Assembly (NCBI GenBank): GCA_963676655.2
Contig: CAXXKX010000003.1
Location: 2,170,001 to 2,234,000 of the forward strand
Source: G963676655 sp963676655
GTDB lineage: Bacteria; Verrucomicrobiota; Lentisphaeria; Victivallales; Victivallaceae
Direction of reading: 5' to 3'
DNA: 64,000 bases
The notes under the pieces were generated by a model, which ran no database searches, had not been told where the DNA came from, and saw only the letters and a program-made list of their open reading frames with translations. Made by a program: the position numbers and the translations under genes. Position 1 is the stretch's first letter, and every line of letters begins with the position of its first letter. Positions 9,223-18,052 of this stretch are shown here, piece by piece.

Positions 9223-10251
9223 ATGAAAGCTATTGCGAAAACAACCGCCGGACCAGGACTTGAACTCGTTGACGTCCCGGTGCCTGAAATCGGCGTCAAT
9301 GATGTCTTGATCAAGATCAAGCGTACCTCGATTTGCGGAACCGATGTGCACATTGACAAGTGGGATGCCTGGGCTCAGAAAACGATCAAGCCGCCGATGG
9401 TGATCGGTCATGAATTTGTCGGGACCGTTGAAGCAATCGGCAATAATGTTCATGACGTCGCAATCGGGGATCTGGTCAGCGGAGAAGGACATATTGTGTG
9501 CGGCCGCTGCCGTAATTGTTTGGCCGGTCGCCGTCATTTGTGCCCGAATACCTATGGCGTCGGGGTTAACCGGGACGGAGCTTTTGCCGAATACCTGGCG
9601 ATACCGGTCAGTAACGTCTGGCATTGTGCCAAAAATATTCCGCTTGATGTGCTAAGCTGTTTTGACCCGCTAGGCAATGCGACGCATACAGCGTTGTCGT
9701 TTCCGGTGTTGGGGGAAGATGTCCTGATTACCGGCGCCGGGCCGATCGGCATTATGGCGGCCGCAATTGCCCGTCACGCCGGGGCCAGACATGTGGTGAT
9801 AACCGACGTTAACCCGTGGCGGTTGGAACTGGCGCGGAAAGTCGGGGTGACTCTGGCGGTTGACCCGACCGAAATAACCCTGAAACAGGTCCAGCAAAAA
9901 CTCGGAATGAAAGAAGGTTTTGACGTTGGGCTGGAAATGTCAGGCAGCCCGATTGCGTTTGAACAACTGCTGGAGAATATGTGTCACGGCGCAAAAATAG
10001 CATTACTTGGCATATTGCCGCCGCATACCGAAGTGGATTGGGATTTTGTGATATTCAACAGCTTGACGATCAAGGGTATTTATGGCCGGGAAATGTATGA
10101 AACATGGTACAAGATGACCACAATGATCGAGTCCGGGCTGGATATTACCCCGGTCATCACGCACCATTTTCACTATACTGATTTCGCCGAAGGTTTCAAA
10201 ATAATGGCCTCCGGACAATCGGGTAAAATAATTTTGAACTGGGAGGATTGA
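9223..10251 (+). CDS. tdh: L-threonine 3-dehydrogenase
   Basis: Oxidises L-threonine with NAD+ to 2-amino-3-ketobutyrate, the first step of threonine-to-glycine conversion. The product is 342 aa, the usual length, of the zinc-dependent medium-chain dehydrogenase family. Catalytic zinc ligands are Cys38 (SICGTDVH), His63 and Glu64 (GHEF). The four structural-zinc cysteines are at 93, 96, 99 and 107. The Rossmann motif is GAGPIG near 172. The start ATG follows AGGTGATGTA. It is five bases upstream of kbl, the next enzyme of the pathway, and is preceded by a strong promoter and a divergent XRE-cupin regulator. Confidence 0.95.
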   Translation: MKAIAKTTAGPGLELVDVPVPEIGVNDVLIKIKRTSICGTDVHIDKWDAWAQKTIKPPMVIGHEFVGTVEAIGNNVHDVAIGDLVSGEGHIVCGRCRNCLAGRRHLCPNTYGVGVNRDGAFAEYLAIPVSNVWHCAKNIPLDVLSCFDPLGNATHTALSFPVLGEDVLITGAGPIGIMAAAIARHAGARHVVITDVNPWRLELARKVGVTLAVDPTEITLKQVQQKLGMKEGFDVGLEMSGSPIAFEQLLENMCHGAKIALLGILPPHTEVDWDFVIFNSLTIKGIYGREMYETWYKMTTMIESGLDITPVITHHFHYTDFAEGFKIMASGQSGKIILNWED

Positions 10252-10255
10252 ACTC

Positions 10256-11431
10256 ATGACTTGTTCCGCTATTACTAAATTTAAACAAAAAGTCGAAGAA
10301 ATCAAAGACGCGGGTCTTTATAAACAGGAGTATCTGATAACCGGACCGCAAGGAGCTAAGGTAAGTGTCGACGGTCGCGAATTGTTAAATATGTGCGCGA
10401 ACAATTATCTTGGCCTGGCCGGACACCCGGAAATCGTCAAGGCCGCTCAGGACGGGATGGATAAATACGGTTACGGAATGTCATCTGTCCGCTTCATCTG
10501 CGGGACTCAGGACGCGCATCGTGAACTTGAAGAGAAACTCGCAAGCTTTCTCTGTTGTGACGACGCTATTCTTTACAGTTCGTGTTTTGACGCCAACGGC
10601 GGACTTTTCGAGACACTTCTGGGGCCGGAAGACGCGATTATCAGTGATGAACTCAATCACGCCAGTATCATTGATGGCGTCAGATTGTGCAAAGCCAAAA
10701 GATTTCGTTATAAAAACCGTGATATGGCTGATCTCGAAGCAAAACTGCAAGAGGCTTCAGGTGCGAATATTTGCATGATTGCGACTGACGGTATTTTCTC
10801 AATGGATGGATCGGTCGCGCCGCTACAGGATATTTGTGATCTGGCGGATAAGTACGACGCGCTGGTGATGATAGATGACTCGCATGCCGTCGGCTTCTTT
10901 GGCGAAAAAGGGCACGGAACCCCGGAATATTGCGGAGTGGAAGGCCGGATCGATATCATTACCGGAACCCTGGGCAAAGCCCTTGGCGGCGCGTCAGGCG
11001 GTTACACCGCGGCCAGACAGGACATTGTTGATTTGTTGCGTCAGCGGTCGCGCCCATATTTGTTCAGTAACAGTTTGGCTCCTGGAGTGGTTTGTGCTTC
11101 GCTTAAGGCGCTTGAAATGGCGGAGCAATCCGATGATTTACGGCGGAAACTGCGTGAAAATACCGCATATTTCCGGGCTGAGATCGCTAAACTCGGACTT
11201 GACGTTTTGCCGGGAGAACATCCTATTGTACCCATAATGCTGTATGATGCCGTCAAGGCTCAGAAGGTTTCCCGGAAGCTGTTGGAACTCGGGGTTTATG
11301 CTATTGGTTTCTTTTATCCGGTAGTGCCGGAGGGTAAGGCCAGAATCCGGACCCAGATATCCGCCGCACATTCAAGAGAGGATTTGGATTTCGCTATTAA
11401 CGCCTTTAAAGAGGCTGTTAAATCAACTTGA
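10256..11431 (+). CDS. kbl: glycine C-acetyltransferase (2-amino-3-ketobutyrate CoA ligase)
   Basis: PLP enzyme that cleaves 2-amino-3-ketobutyrate with CoA to glycine and acetyl-CoA, completing threonine degradation begun by tdh. It is 391 aa, of the alpha-oxoamine synthase family. Visible family features are NMCANNYLGLAGHP near 46, the SHAVG loop near 209 (IDDSHAVGFFG) and the PLP-binding Lys241 in GTLGKALGG. The gene is separated from tdh by only four bases, with GGGAGG just before the tdh stop serving as ribosome site. The two-gene unit is the standard tdh-kbl operon. Confidence 0.95.
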   Translation: MTCSAITKFKQKVEEIKDAGLYKQEYLITGPQGAKVSVDGRELLNMCANNYLGLAGHPEIVKAAQDGMDKYGYGMSSVRFICGTQDAHRELEEKLASFLCCDDAILYSSCFDANGGLFETLLGPEDAIISDELNHASIIDGVRLCKAKRFRYKNRDMADLEAKLQEASGANICMIATDGIFSMDGSVAPLQDICDLADKYDALVMIDDSHAVGFFGEKGHGTPEYCGVEGRIDIITGTLGKALGGASGGYTAARQDIVDLLRQRSRPYLFSNSLAPGVVCASLKALEMAEQSDDLRRKLRENTAYFRAEIAKLGLDVLPGEHPIVPIMLYDAVKAQKVSRKLLELGVYAIGFFYPVVPEGKARIRTQISAAHSREDLDFAINAFKEAVKST

Positions 11432-11659
11432 GCCGGGACGAAATGTCCTCTCGATCAATTTTTTCTGGATGGTTGTTGTAGCTATAAGTGTTTAATTAAT
11501 AGTTTGTTCCTATTTTTTATTAAATCACATGATGATTTTATATCCATGGATGCAGATGTAAGATAAGAATGATCAGGATTTGATTTCTTACAAACTACTG
11601 CTAGTTTTAGTTGTTGCATATAATAAAAAGGTAGAACTAAAACTTCGGGGGTATTCTTT

Positions 11660-13099
11660 ATGAATAAGCCAAATATTGTCTTTTTTCTGACTGACGACCA
11701 GGGTTTTTGGTCTTTGGGATGTTACGGAAACAAAGAAACAAGAACTCCGAATCTGGATCAATTGGCTGCTCGTGGCATGTTGTTCAGGAACTTTTTCTGT
11801 GCCTCTCCTGTTTGTTCGCCGGCCCGGGCGTCGATTATTACCGGTCGTATCCCCAGTAACCACGGTGTACATGACTGGCTTAATGGCGGCGATACCACCA
11901 GCGTCAAAGAGGAACCTCACGGCAAAGGAATCCAAATCGAATACCTTGAAGGCTTGACCGGATATACTGATGTGTTGAACGATAATGGTTATTTCTGCGG
12001 TTTGAGCGGAAAATGGCATATTGGTGCTTGTCACACTCCGCAGAAAGGCATTTCATACTGGAAGACTCATGTCAAAGGCGGAGGGCCGTATTACAATACT
12101 CCGTGTGTGGATGGCGAAGATGTTATGTATCAGCCGGACGATAAATATTATACCCATGTGGTCACCGATGACGCAATTGAATTTCTTGACCTGGCTTCCG
12201 GGAAAGACCAGCCGTTTTATTTGAGCGTTCACTATACCGCTCCGCATTCACCGTGGGACCGTAACAACCATCCGACTGAAACCTGGGATTACTATTATAA
12301 TAATTGTCCGTTTAAGTCAGCTCCCTGGAGGCTGCCTAAACCTGAGTGGGCTCAGAAGTTCAATATTCCGGTTGAAACAGAAGAAAAGCGGCGAGAATTC
12401 CTGTCCGGTTATTATGCTGCTATTGAAGAACTTGACGCCGGAGTGGGTAAGATTGTCGATAAGCTGACCGCGATGGGAGAATTGGAAAACACGTTGATTT
12501 GTTTTACCTCTGACAATGGCATGAATATGGGGCATCATGGAGTCTTCGGTAAGGGCAATGCCACGTTCCCGATGAATATGTTCGAAGAGTCGGTAAAAGT
12601 CCCGTTTATTGCCTCCATGCCGGGAACGGTTCCGCAGGGCGTTGAATCTGAGTCGATGCTCAGTCATTATGACCTGATGCCTACTTTGCTTGAGTTTGTC
12701 GGACTGGAAGCACCGAAAGATGAAAAGCTGCCGGGACACAGTTTTGCTCCGTTATTGAAAGGGGAGGATTTCTCCGGCCAGGAGAGTGTGGTTATCTTTG
12801 ATGAATACGGCCCGGTCAGGATGATCCGGACTGCCGACTGGAAATATGTGCATCGCTATGTTTACGGTCCGCATGAGTTATATGATTTGAAAAACGACCC
12901 CGGTGAAACGGTCAATCTGTATGGTAGGGAAGAATATGCTATGACAGTAGCCGGGCTGGTCGCCAAACTTGATGCTTGGTTTGTCAAATATGGAAACCCC
13001 GAACGTGACGGAGCCAGGCAGCCGGTTTCCGGCATTGGTCAATTTGCCAAAATCCCGTTTGATGGAAGTCGCGAAACGGCATTTAATCCTCGAGCGTGA
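11660..13099 (+). CDS. Cys-type sulfatase (S1 family), no signal peptide
   Basis: Sulfate ester hydrolase of the alkaline phosphatase superfamily, 479 aa. The formylglycine signature CSPAR is at residues 52-56, so Cys52 would be oxidised by a sulfatase-maturating enzyme. Metal ligands are visible as FLTDDQG (Asp12, Asp13) and TSDNGMNMGHHG. The C-terminal part (DWKYVHRY, LYDLKNDPGET) is typical of the family. There is no N-terminal hydrophobic segment, which is unusual because most polysaccharide-directed sulfatases are exported. It may act on imported oligosaccharides. It stands alone between kbl and tRNA-Lys, with GGGGG eight bases before the ATG. The substrate cannot be read from sequence. 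Confidence 0.9.
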   Translation: MNKPNIVFFLTDDQGFWSLGCYGNKETRTPNLDQLAARGMLFRNFFCASPVCSPARASIITGRIPSNHGVHDWLNGGDTTSVKEEPHGKGIQIEYLEGLTGYTDVLNDNGYFCGLSGKWHIGACHTPQKGISYWKTHVKGGGPYYNTPCVDGEDVMYQPDDKYYTHVVTDDAIEFLDLASGKDQPFYLSVHYTAPHSPWDRNNHPTETWDYYYNNCPFKSAPWRLPKPEWAQKFNIPVETEEKRREFLSGYYAAIEELDAGVGKIVDKLTAMGELENTLICFTSDNGMNMGHHGVFGKGNATFPMNMFEESVKVPFIASMPGTVPQGVESESMLSHYDLMPTLLEFVGLEAPKDEKLPGHSFAPLLKGEDFSGQESVVIFDEYGPVRMIRTADWKYVHRYVYGPHELYDLKNDPGETVNLYGREEYAMTVAGLVAKLDAWFVKYGNPERDGARQPVSGIGQFAKIPFDGSRETAFNPRA

Positions 13100-13230
13100 T
13101 TCAGCCATGAAATGTTTGATTTTCGCGGGTACGATACGGAAAAAACTAAAAAACTTAAAAAAAGTTTATTTTCCGACTTGTAAAATACGGAAAATATAGT
13201 AATTTATTAGCTCTTTACTGACAATCAGGT

Positions 13231-13306
13231 GGGTTGATAGCTCAGTCGGTAGAGCATCGCCCTTTTAAGGCGGTGGTCCTGGGTTCGAGTCCCAGTCAAC
13301 CCACCA
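13231..13306 (+). tRNA. tRNA-Lys (anticodon TTT)
   Basis: A complete 76-nt cloverleaf with the CCA end encoded. The acceptor stem GGGTTGA pairs with TCAACCC, the D stem is GCTC/GAGC, the anticodon loop is CTTTTAA, and the T arm is CTGGG-TTCGAGT-CCCAG. Anticodon TTT decodes AAA/AAG lysine. It lies 50 bp upstream of rpmB. Confidence 0.97.
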
Positions 13307-13356
13307 TTTTTTTTTGTATTCAGCAAATATATATAGAAAACAGCCGGAGAAGTAAA

Positions 13357-13584
13357 ATGAGTAACGTATGTTCAGTTTGCGGAAAGAAACGCGTAGTTGG
13401 CGGTTCAATCATCCGTAAAGGTCTGGCCAAAAAAGCCGGCGGTATCGGTATGCATGTTGTGAAAAACAACAAACGTGTTTTTCAGCCCAACATTCAATCT
13501 GTACGCGTAAAGACCGCTGGCGGAGCCAAGAAAATGAAAGTTTGCACTGCGTGCATCCGTAGCGGCAACATCGAAAAAGCGTAA
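13357..13584 (+). CDS. rpmB: 50S ribosomal protein L28
   Basis: Structural protein of the large ribosomal subunit, 75 aa. The start MSNVCSVCGKK carries one CxxC pair and the C-terminal CTACIRSGN the second, so this is the zinc-binding form of L28. The ATG at 13357 follows GGAGAAG. The reading frame extends upstream through the tRNA, but that extension is not coding. A strong terminator follows the stop codon. Confidence 0.93.
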   Translation: MSNVCSVCGKKRVVGGSIIRKGLAKKAGGIGMHVVKNNKRVFQPNIQSVRVKTAGGAKKMKVCTACIRSGNIEKA

Positions 13585-13611
13585 CGCTTTTTTTGCACAC
13601 CAGCAAATTCA

Positions 13612-13638
13612 ACCGGAATCATTCGATTCCGGTTTTTT
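13612..13638 (+). terminator. intrinsic terminator after rpmB
   Basis: A perfect stem of nine pairs (ACCGGAATC with GATTCCGGT) around the loop ATTC is followed by a run of seven T. It begins about 27 bp after the rpmB stop. Confidence 0.9.
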
Positions 13639-13769
13639 TGTGTTTTGATCAACTCAGAATATTCCACTAAAACTAGAGTCAGTCATGACAGCATCTTGAC
13701 AATTATTGATTTAAAAATGCCTGTAGCTGTAGCGGAGCCCAATTATCAACAGGCAACCTTTTATTAAAG

Positions 13770-13938
13770 TGACGGATGATTGACGGATGATTTTTTTACA
13801 ACGCTTTCAACAAAATTTCATCCTGAAATCTAATAATTAATCTTATGCTATACGTATTTTGAAGTTTAAAATAAGGCTGCTTTTAAAATATTACATTTAA
13901 ATTACCTGGTATTTAAAAAATAAATTGTTTTATCGTCA
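13770..13938 (-). repeat. dispersed element, copy B (inverted relative to copy A)
   Basis: This 169-bp element lies in the 486-bp gene-free stretch between the 3' ends of rpmB and ptsP. On the minus strand it starts TGACGATAAA and ends CATCCGTCA. It shares with copy A (8257-8424) the exact 20-base core at 13895-13914, a TTATTTTAAA block 39 bp further on, and the CCGTCA right end. The length differs by one base. The middle (about 13795-13860) is less conserved. A tandem TGACGGATGAT repeat sits at its end (13770-13790). Outside the element the spacer shows only AT-rich sequence and the rpmB terminator. Confidence 0.7.
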
Positions 13939-14070
13939 AAAAAAGAATTGACGGTTCGTGGAACAGGCTTATGGGGATTGCTGATGACGACAAATATTTG
14001 GTGCATTAATAAAGATTAATGTCATAAAAAGTATAAGTTACGGAAGTAAATTTTAGATGATTACGAAGTG

Positions 14071-16431
14071 CTAATCGGCGGAAGCACGAGTCAAGTTCCC
14101 AGGCGTAACAATACTACTTGGTGTGGAGATATCTATCTCTTTTTCTTTGAAAGCTCTTTCCATCATATTGACGACGTCAGAGGCGGTTGGCAGGCTGATG
14201 GCGTCATGCAACAGTTTTGTGCATTCTTTATCACTGAAGTTTTTCAAAACGGATCTGACTACCGGAATCGAACGCGGCTGCATGCTTAATTCGCGAATTC
14301 TGGCCCCGACCAGTAAAGGCGCGGCCAGCGGATTGCCAGCCATTTCTCCGCACAGGCTTATTGATTTGGTCGGATAGGCTGCGAAACAGTCGCCGATCCC
14401 GGCCAGAACCTTGAGAAATACCGGATTGAATGAATTGTAATTACGCTCGTTGATATAGCCGGCACGGTCGAATGCGAACATGTACTGCTGCAGGTCATTT
14501 GAGCCGATACTCATAAAATCGACATGTTCGATTAAAGTATTCAAACCGAACACCGCAGACGGAACTTCCAGCATAATTCCGATTTCATAATCTTCAGTGT
14601 GCGGGACATTTTCCCTGTGCAATTCTCTCTCAACCAACTCAAGCATTTCAACAGCCCCGGTCAAATCTTCAAGGTTGGCAACCATCGGGAACATGATTTT
14701 CAGTTTGCCGAATACTCCGGCCCGGAGGACCGCCCGCAAATGCGGTCTAAAAAGATCTGGTCGGGTTAACAGTAAGCGTATGCCGCGCAGGCCGAGTGCC
14801 GGGTTGTCTTCATTCGGCAGTTCCAGATATGGCAGGTGTTTGTCGCCGCCGACATCCAGCACCCGGAAAATGACGCTCTGGCCGTTGGCGGATTTGATAA
14901 TGCTTGAGAACACATTATACTGGCTGTCTTCCGAAGGGAGATACTCGCGGATCATATAAAGGAATTCCGAGCGGTAAAGTCCGATTCCGTCAGCTCCGTA
15001 TTTTTCCAGCAATGATGTTTCACAGATCAATGAGATGTTGCCGCGTAACGCAATTTGATGTCCTTCAGAAGTTGTCGCTTCGCCGCTTTTGCCTGAAATT
15101 TCTTCCTCTTTTTCCTCTTGGACCAGGTCGGAAAACTGTTTGACGATCGAATCGTCAGGATTAATATAAAGTTTTTCTGAGTGACAATCCAGCAGCAGTT
15201 CGTCGGAATCTTTGATAAGTCGAATCAGGTTGCGGACCCCGAGCATCGCCGGAATATCCAGCGCTTTGGCCAGAACCGCAACATGAGATGTTCCGCCGCC
15301 TTTTTCGCAGACAATTCCAGAGATATTATCAAGAGGAATCCGCAGCAGATCTGACGGCAGCAATTCGTCCGCGGCGAGAATCCATTTACCTTCGCCAAGG
15401 TTGAATTCGGTATCTTCGTCACTTTCCGCCTGTCGTCTCCGGGAGAATTTGGCACTTTCCAGCAGCCGCAGCATTACGTCTTTAAAATCCACCAGTCTTT
15501 CACGGAAGAACGCATTATCCATTTCGAGAAATTTTTTCTCAAACTTGCGATAGGCGACTGTTATACTGAACTCAAGGCTATGACGATGCTCGACTATTTC
15601 ATTACGAATTACATCCAGCAGTGCTTTATCTTCCAGAAACATCAAGTGTGAATTAAAGATTGTTGCGTCCGCTTCGCTGAAAATACGGACCGCGCGGTCC
15701 TCCAGTTCCAACGTCGCTTCTCTGGTTTCTTTCAAAATCTCGTCAAAAAATTCCAGCTCTTTAGCTTCGTCATCGTGATTTGTGTGTTCAACTTCGTTGA
15801 ACAGATCACGAACCTTGAATTTGAAGGCCTTCCCCATGGCGATTCCAGGGTTGGTTGCAACCCCGGCCAGCATGGTTGGAGTTGATTTTTTTTCAGATGA
15901 TTCTTCTGCTGAAATAGCAACTCCAGTGTCAAGTTTACTCAAAACACCGGCATTCAGAACCAGGTTGGCTAATTGGGGACTCAAGCTGCGGGCCATATCA
16001 ACAACCGGTACCGGAAATTTCTCCGGATCAACGCTCTGAAGAGTCAGAACCCCGACGCATTTGCCTCCGACACTTATTGGAATGCCGAGAAAAGACTGGT
16101 ACTTTTCTTCTCCGGTATTTGGAAAAAACACGAAATCAGGATGATGTTCCGGGTCGGCAATATTGACCACGCTACGCTGGCTGTAGCAGCATCCGGTCAA
16201 TCCTTCGCCCGGACGCATGGTAACTTTACCGACAGAATCAGGATTCAGACCATGGGTTGCGGCCAGCACCAGCACCTGACGCTTGGAGTCAAATTCATAA
16301 ACCGAGCATACGTCTACCTCAAGGCTTTCCGCCAGGAGCGTAACAATCCGCCCCAAAACCAGCGAATAGTCCTGACTGTCGGCAATCGCTTCAGATATTT
16401 TGCGCATCAATTTCAGCAGGCCGCTGACCAT
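14071..16431 (-). CDS. ptsP: phosphoenolpyruvate-protein phosphotransferase, GAF-EI (nitrogen PTS)
   Basis: Enzyme I(Ntr), which autophosphorylates from PEP and passes phosphate to NPr. It is cytoplasmic and 786 aa. A GAF sensor domain covers about residues 20-165 (LEVDVCSVYEFD, SFLGIPISVGGKCVGVLTLQ). The PEP-utiliser N domain, mobile domain and PEP-binding barrel follow. The phospho-accepting His is H383 in GGGTSHVAVLAKA. Barrel motifs include GIGLYRSEFL, RVLDVGGDKHLPYL, SIGSNDLQQYMFA and the C-terminal catalytic Cys in SLCGEMAGNP. No NPr or EIIA(Ntr) gene is nearby. The gene is divergent from lpxB. The N-terminal GAF suggests control by a small metabolite, as known for PtsP (glutamine in other bacteria). 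Confidence 0.93.
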   Translation of the reverse strand: MVSGLLKLMRKISEAIADSQDYSLVLGRIVTLLAESLEVDVCSVYEFDSKRQVLVLAATHGLNPDSVGKVTMRPGEGLTGCCYSQRSVVNIADPEHHPDFVFFPNTGEEKYQSFLGIPISVGGKCVGVLTLQSVDPEKFPVPVVDMARSLSPQLANLVLNAGVLSKLDTGVAISAEESSEKKSTPTMLAGVATNPGIAMGKAFKFKVRDLFNEVEHTNHDDEAKELEFFDEILKETREATLELEDRAVRIFSEADATIFNSHLMFLEDKALLDVIRNEIVEHRHSLEFSITVAYRKFEKKFLEMDNAFFRERLVDFKDVMLRLLESAKFSRRRQAESDEDTEFNLGEGKWILAADELLPSDLLRIPLDNISGIVCEKGGGTSHVAVLAKALDIPAMLGVRNLIRLIKDSDELLLDCHSEKLYINPDDSIVKQFSDLVQEEKEEEISGKSGEATTSEGHQIALRGNISLICETSLLEKYGADGIGLYRSEFLYMIREYLPSEDSQYNVFSSIIKSANGQSVIFRVLDVGGDKHLPYLELPNEDNPALGLRGIRLLLTRPDLFRPHLRAVLRAGVFGKLKIMFPMVANLEDLTGAVEMLELVERELHRENVPHTEDYEIGIMLEVPSAVFGLNTLIEHVDFMSIGSNDLQQYMFAFDRAGYINERNYNSFNPVFLKVLAGIGDCFAAYPTKSISLCGEMAGNPLAAPLLVGARIRELSMQPRSIPVVRSVLKNFSDKECTKLLHDAISLPTASDVVNMMERAFKEKEIDISTPSSIVTPGNLTRASAD

Positions 16432-16590
16432 ATTAGGTCCTTTCAGAGATTATTTTTCCGTTATGATTAGTTTTTTGAATAATTTGTAATAAATTATACT
16501 GTTTTTCAAGTGCGTTATATAATATTTGCATATAATTTCCGACTTGAGCGACAAAAATGTCAGATAAAGGCCCGAAAACAGGATATTTTT

Positions 16591-17778
16591 ATGACCGAGA
16601 CATCAAAAAATAAGAAAATATGGATTTTTGCCGGAGAAGCTTCCGGAGATATTTACGGCGCCAGGCTGGCCAATGAATTACAGCGACAGGCGGCCGAGCG
16701 CGGGGAAACGTTGAAAATTTCCGCGATGGGCGGTCCTCGGATGCAGGAAAATAAAGATGTCGAGATTATGGTAGATTCTACTGAACTCGGAGTTGTCGGG
16801 CTTGTCGAAGTCTTAAAACACATTTTTGTTTTTATCAAGCTTTTTATCTCGTTGGTACGCCGGGCGGAGCAGGAACGTCCGGACGCGGTGGTGCTGATCG
16901 ATTATCCCGGTTTCAATATCCGTTTTGCCAAGCAGATGTACAAACGCGGCATTCCGGTAATCTGGTATATCAGCCCGCATATCTGGTCATGGGGCGGTCA
17001 CCGGTTGCCCAAACTGGCGAAATGGTGTCGCAAGATGATGTTGATCTTTCCTTTTGAAACCGCAGTATTCGAGGGCAGCGGTTTGGACACGGTGCTGGTT
17101 GGGCATCCATTGGTAGATGTGGTTAGCGAACGCCTTGATCCGGATATTACCAGGGATGAAAAGACCGTCTTGCTGCTGCCTGGAAGTCGTTCAATGGAGG
17201 TTAGCCGCCTGGCGTTGCCGATGTACGAATCGATCCGGCTGCTTAAAGCTCGTGATCCGGATCTGAAATTTGTCCTGGCCGCGCCCAGGCAGAAAATTCT
17301 GGATCACTGTATGGAAATATATAGTAAACACAATTCCGACGATCCGCGAGAGGCGTTTCCCGAGGTGGAATTTGTTTGTGGTCAAACCGGAACCTGGTTG
17401 CAGAAAGCGATTATCGGGCTTGCCGCTTCCGGCACTATTACCGTGGAGTCCGCAGTGTCGGGATTGCCGCTGGTTGTGCTTTACAAGCTTAACGGCATAA
17501 CGATTCTTCTGGCCCGGATGGCGATCATCCTGTTCCGGGGCTTTTTTACTATGGTCAATATTATTGCCAACCGGATTGTGTTTGAAGAGTTTATGCAGGA
17601 CGAAGTGCAACCTGACAGGATTGCCGCGGCGGCCCAGAAAATTTTGCCTGGAGGCGATCGCCGCGAAGAAGTTCTGGCAGCGATGCGCCAAGTCACAGAA
17701 GCCATTTCCGGCGGCAGCGACGGTGCCAGTGCTCAGGCCGCCAAGGTTTGTCTGGATTTCGTTTGCGAGGGAAAATAA
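16591..17778 (+). CDS. lpxB: lipid-A-disaccharide synthase
   Basis: Glycosyltransferase (GT19) that joins UDP-2,3-diacylglucosamine and lipid X to form the lipid A disaccharide on the inner face of the cytoplasmic membrane. It is 395 aa from the ATG at 16591, which follows AACAGGA. The frame opens 27 codons earlier, but that stretch does not resemble the family. Recognisable motifs are FAGEASGDIYGARL, SAMGGPRMQ, ELGVVGLVEV, DYPGFNIR, YISPHIWSWG, VGHPLVD and LLPGSR. Its presence indicates an outer membrane with lipid A. It appears to lead a unit with the following small membrane protein and the prenyl synthase. Confidence 0.95.
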   Translation: MTETSKNKKIWIFAGEASGDIYGARLANELQRQAAERGETLKISAMGGPRMQENKDVEIMVDSTELGVVGLVEVLKHIFVFIKLFISLVRRAEQERPDAVVLIDYPGFNIRFAKQMYKRGIPVIWYISPHIWSWGGHRLPKLAKWCRKMMLIFPFETAVFEGSGLDTVLVGHPLVDVVSERLDPDITRDEKTVLLLPGSRSMEVSRLALPMYESIRLLKARDPDLKFVLAAPRQKILDHCMEIYSKHNSDDPREAFPEVEFVCGQTGTWLQKAIIGLAASGTITVESAVSGLPLVVLYKLNGITILLARMAIILFRGFFTMVNIIANRIVFEEFMQDEVQPDRIAAAAQKILPGGDRREEVLAAMRQVTEAISGGSDGASAQAAKVCLDFVCEGK

Positions 17779-17802
17779 TCACGGGAAATCAGGAGTTAAT
17801 TG

Positions 17803-18018
17803 ATGTCTGAAGAGCAAATGTCCGAAAATCCGGATAATGCTGCTGCTTTGAAGGAAAATGAGCATTTTCCGCCAAATCGACATTATCGTTTGGTTGTATT
17901 GACAGTGTTGATTGTCACGGTGGCTTGTCTGGTTTATCTCTGGTTTGATAAGCAAGCCCGGGAAAACAAATTATCGGCTGTAGCAGATGCGCAGCCTGCT
18001 CAAGTGAAAGAAAAGTAA
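17803..18018 (+). CDS. small single-pass membrane protein, unknown
   Basis: Unrecognised 71-aa protein. The N-terminal 27 residues are acidic and polar. A single hydrophobic helix (about residues 29-47, YRLVVLTVLIVTVACLVYLW) is followed by a charged, Ala/Gln-rich tail. The ATG at 17803 has AGGAG seven bases upstream, so translation is credible. It sits between lpxB and the prenyl synthase gene with gaps of 24 and 34 bp, consistent with one transcript. No family is suggested. Confidence 0.72.
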   Translation: MSEEQMSENPDNAAALKENEHFPPNRHYRLVVLTVLIVTVACLVYLWFDKQARENKLSAVADAQPAQVKEK

Positions 18019-18052
18019 ATTTGATAAAATTATATATAGCCAGGAAAAAACA

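Noticed and set aside
13234..13356. N-terminal extension of rpmB through the tRNA
   Set aside because: The frame is open by chance across tRNA-Lys; the L28 family start and ribosome site are at 13357.
8257..13938. Inverted elements A and B as the ends of a 5.7-kb composite transposon
   Set aside because: The interval holds tRNA-Lys, rpmB and tdh-kbl and no transposase; dispersed small repeats explain it better.
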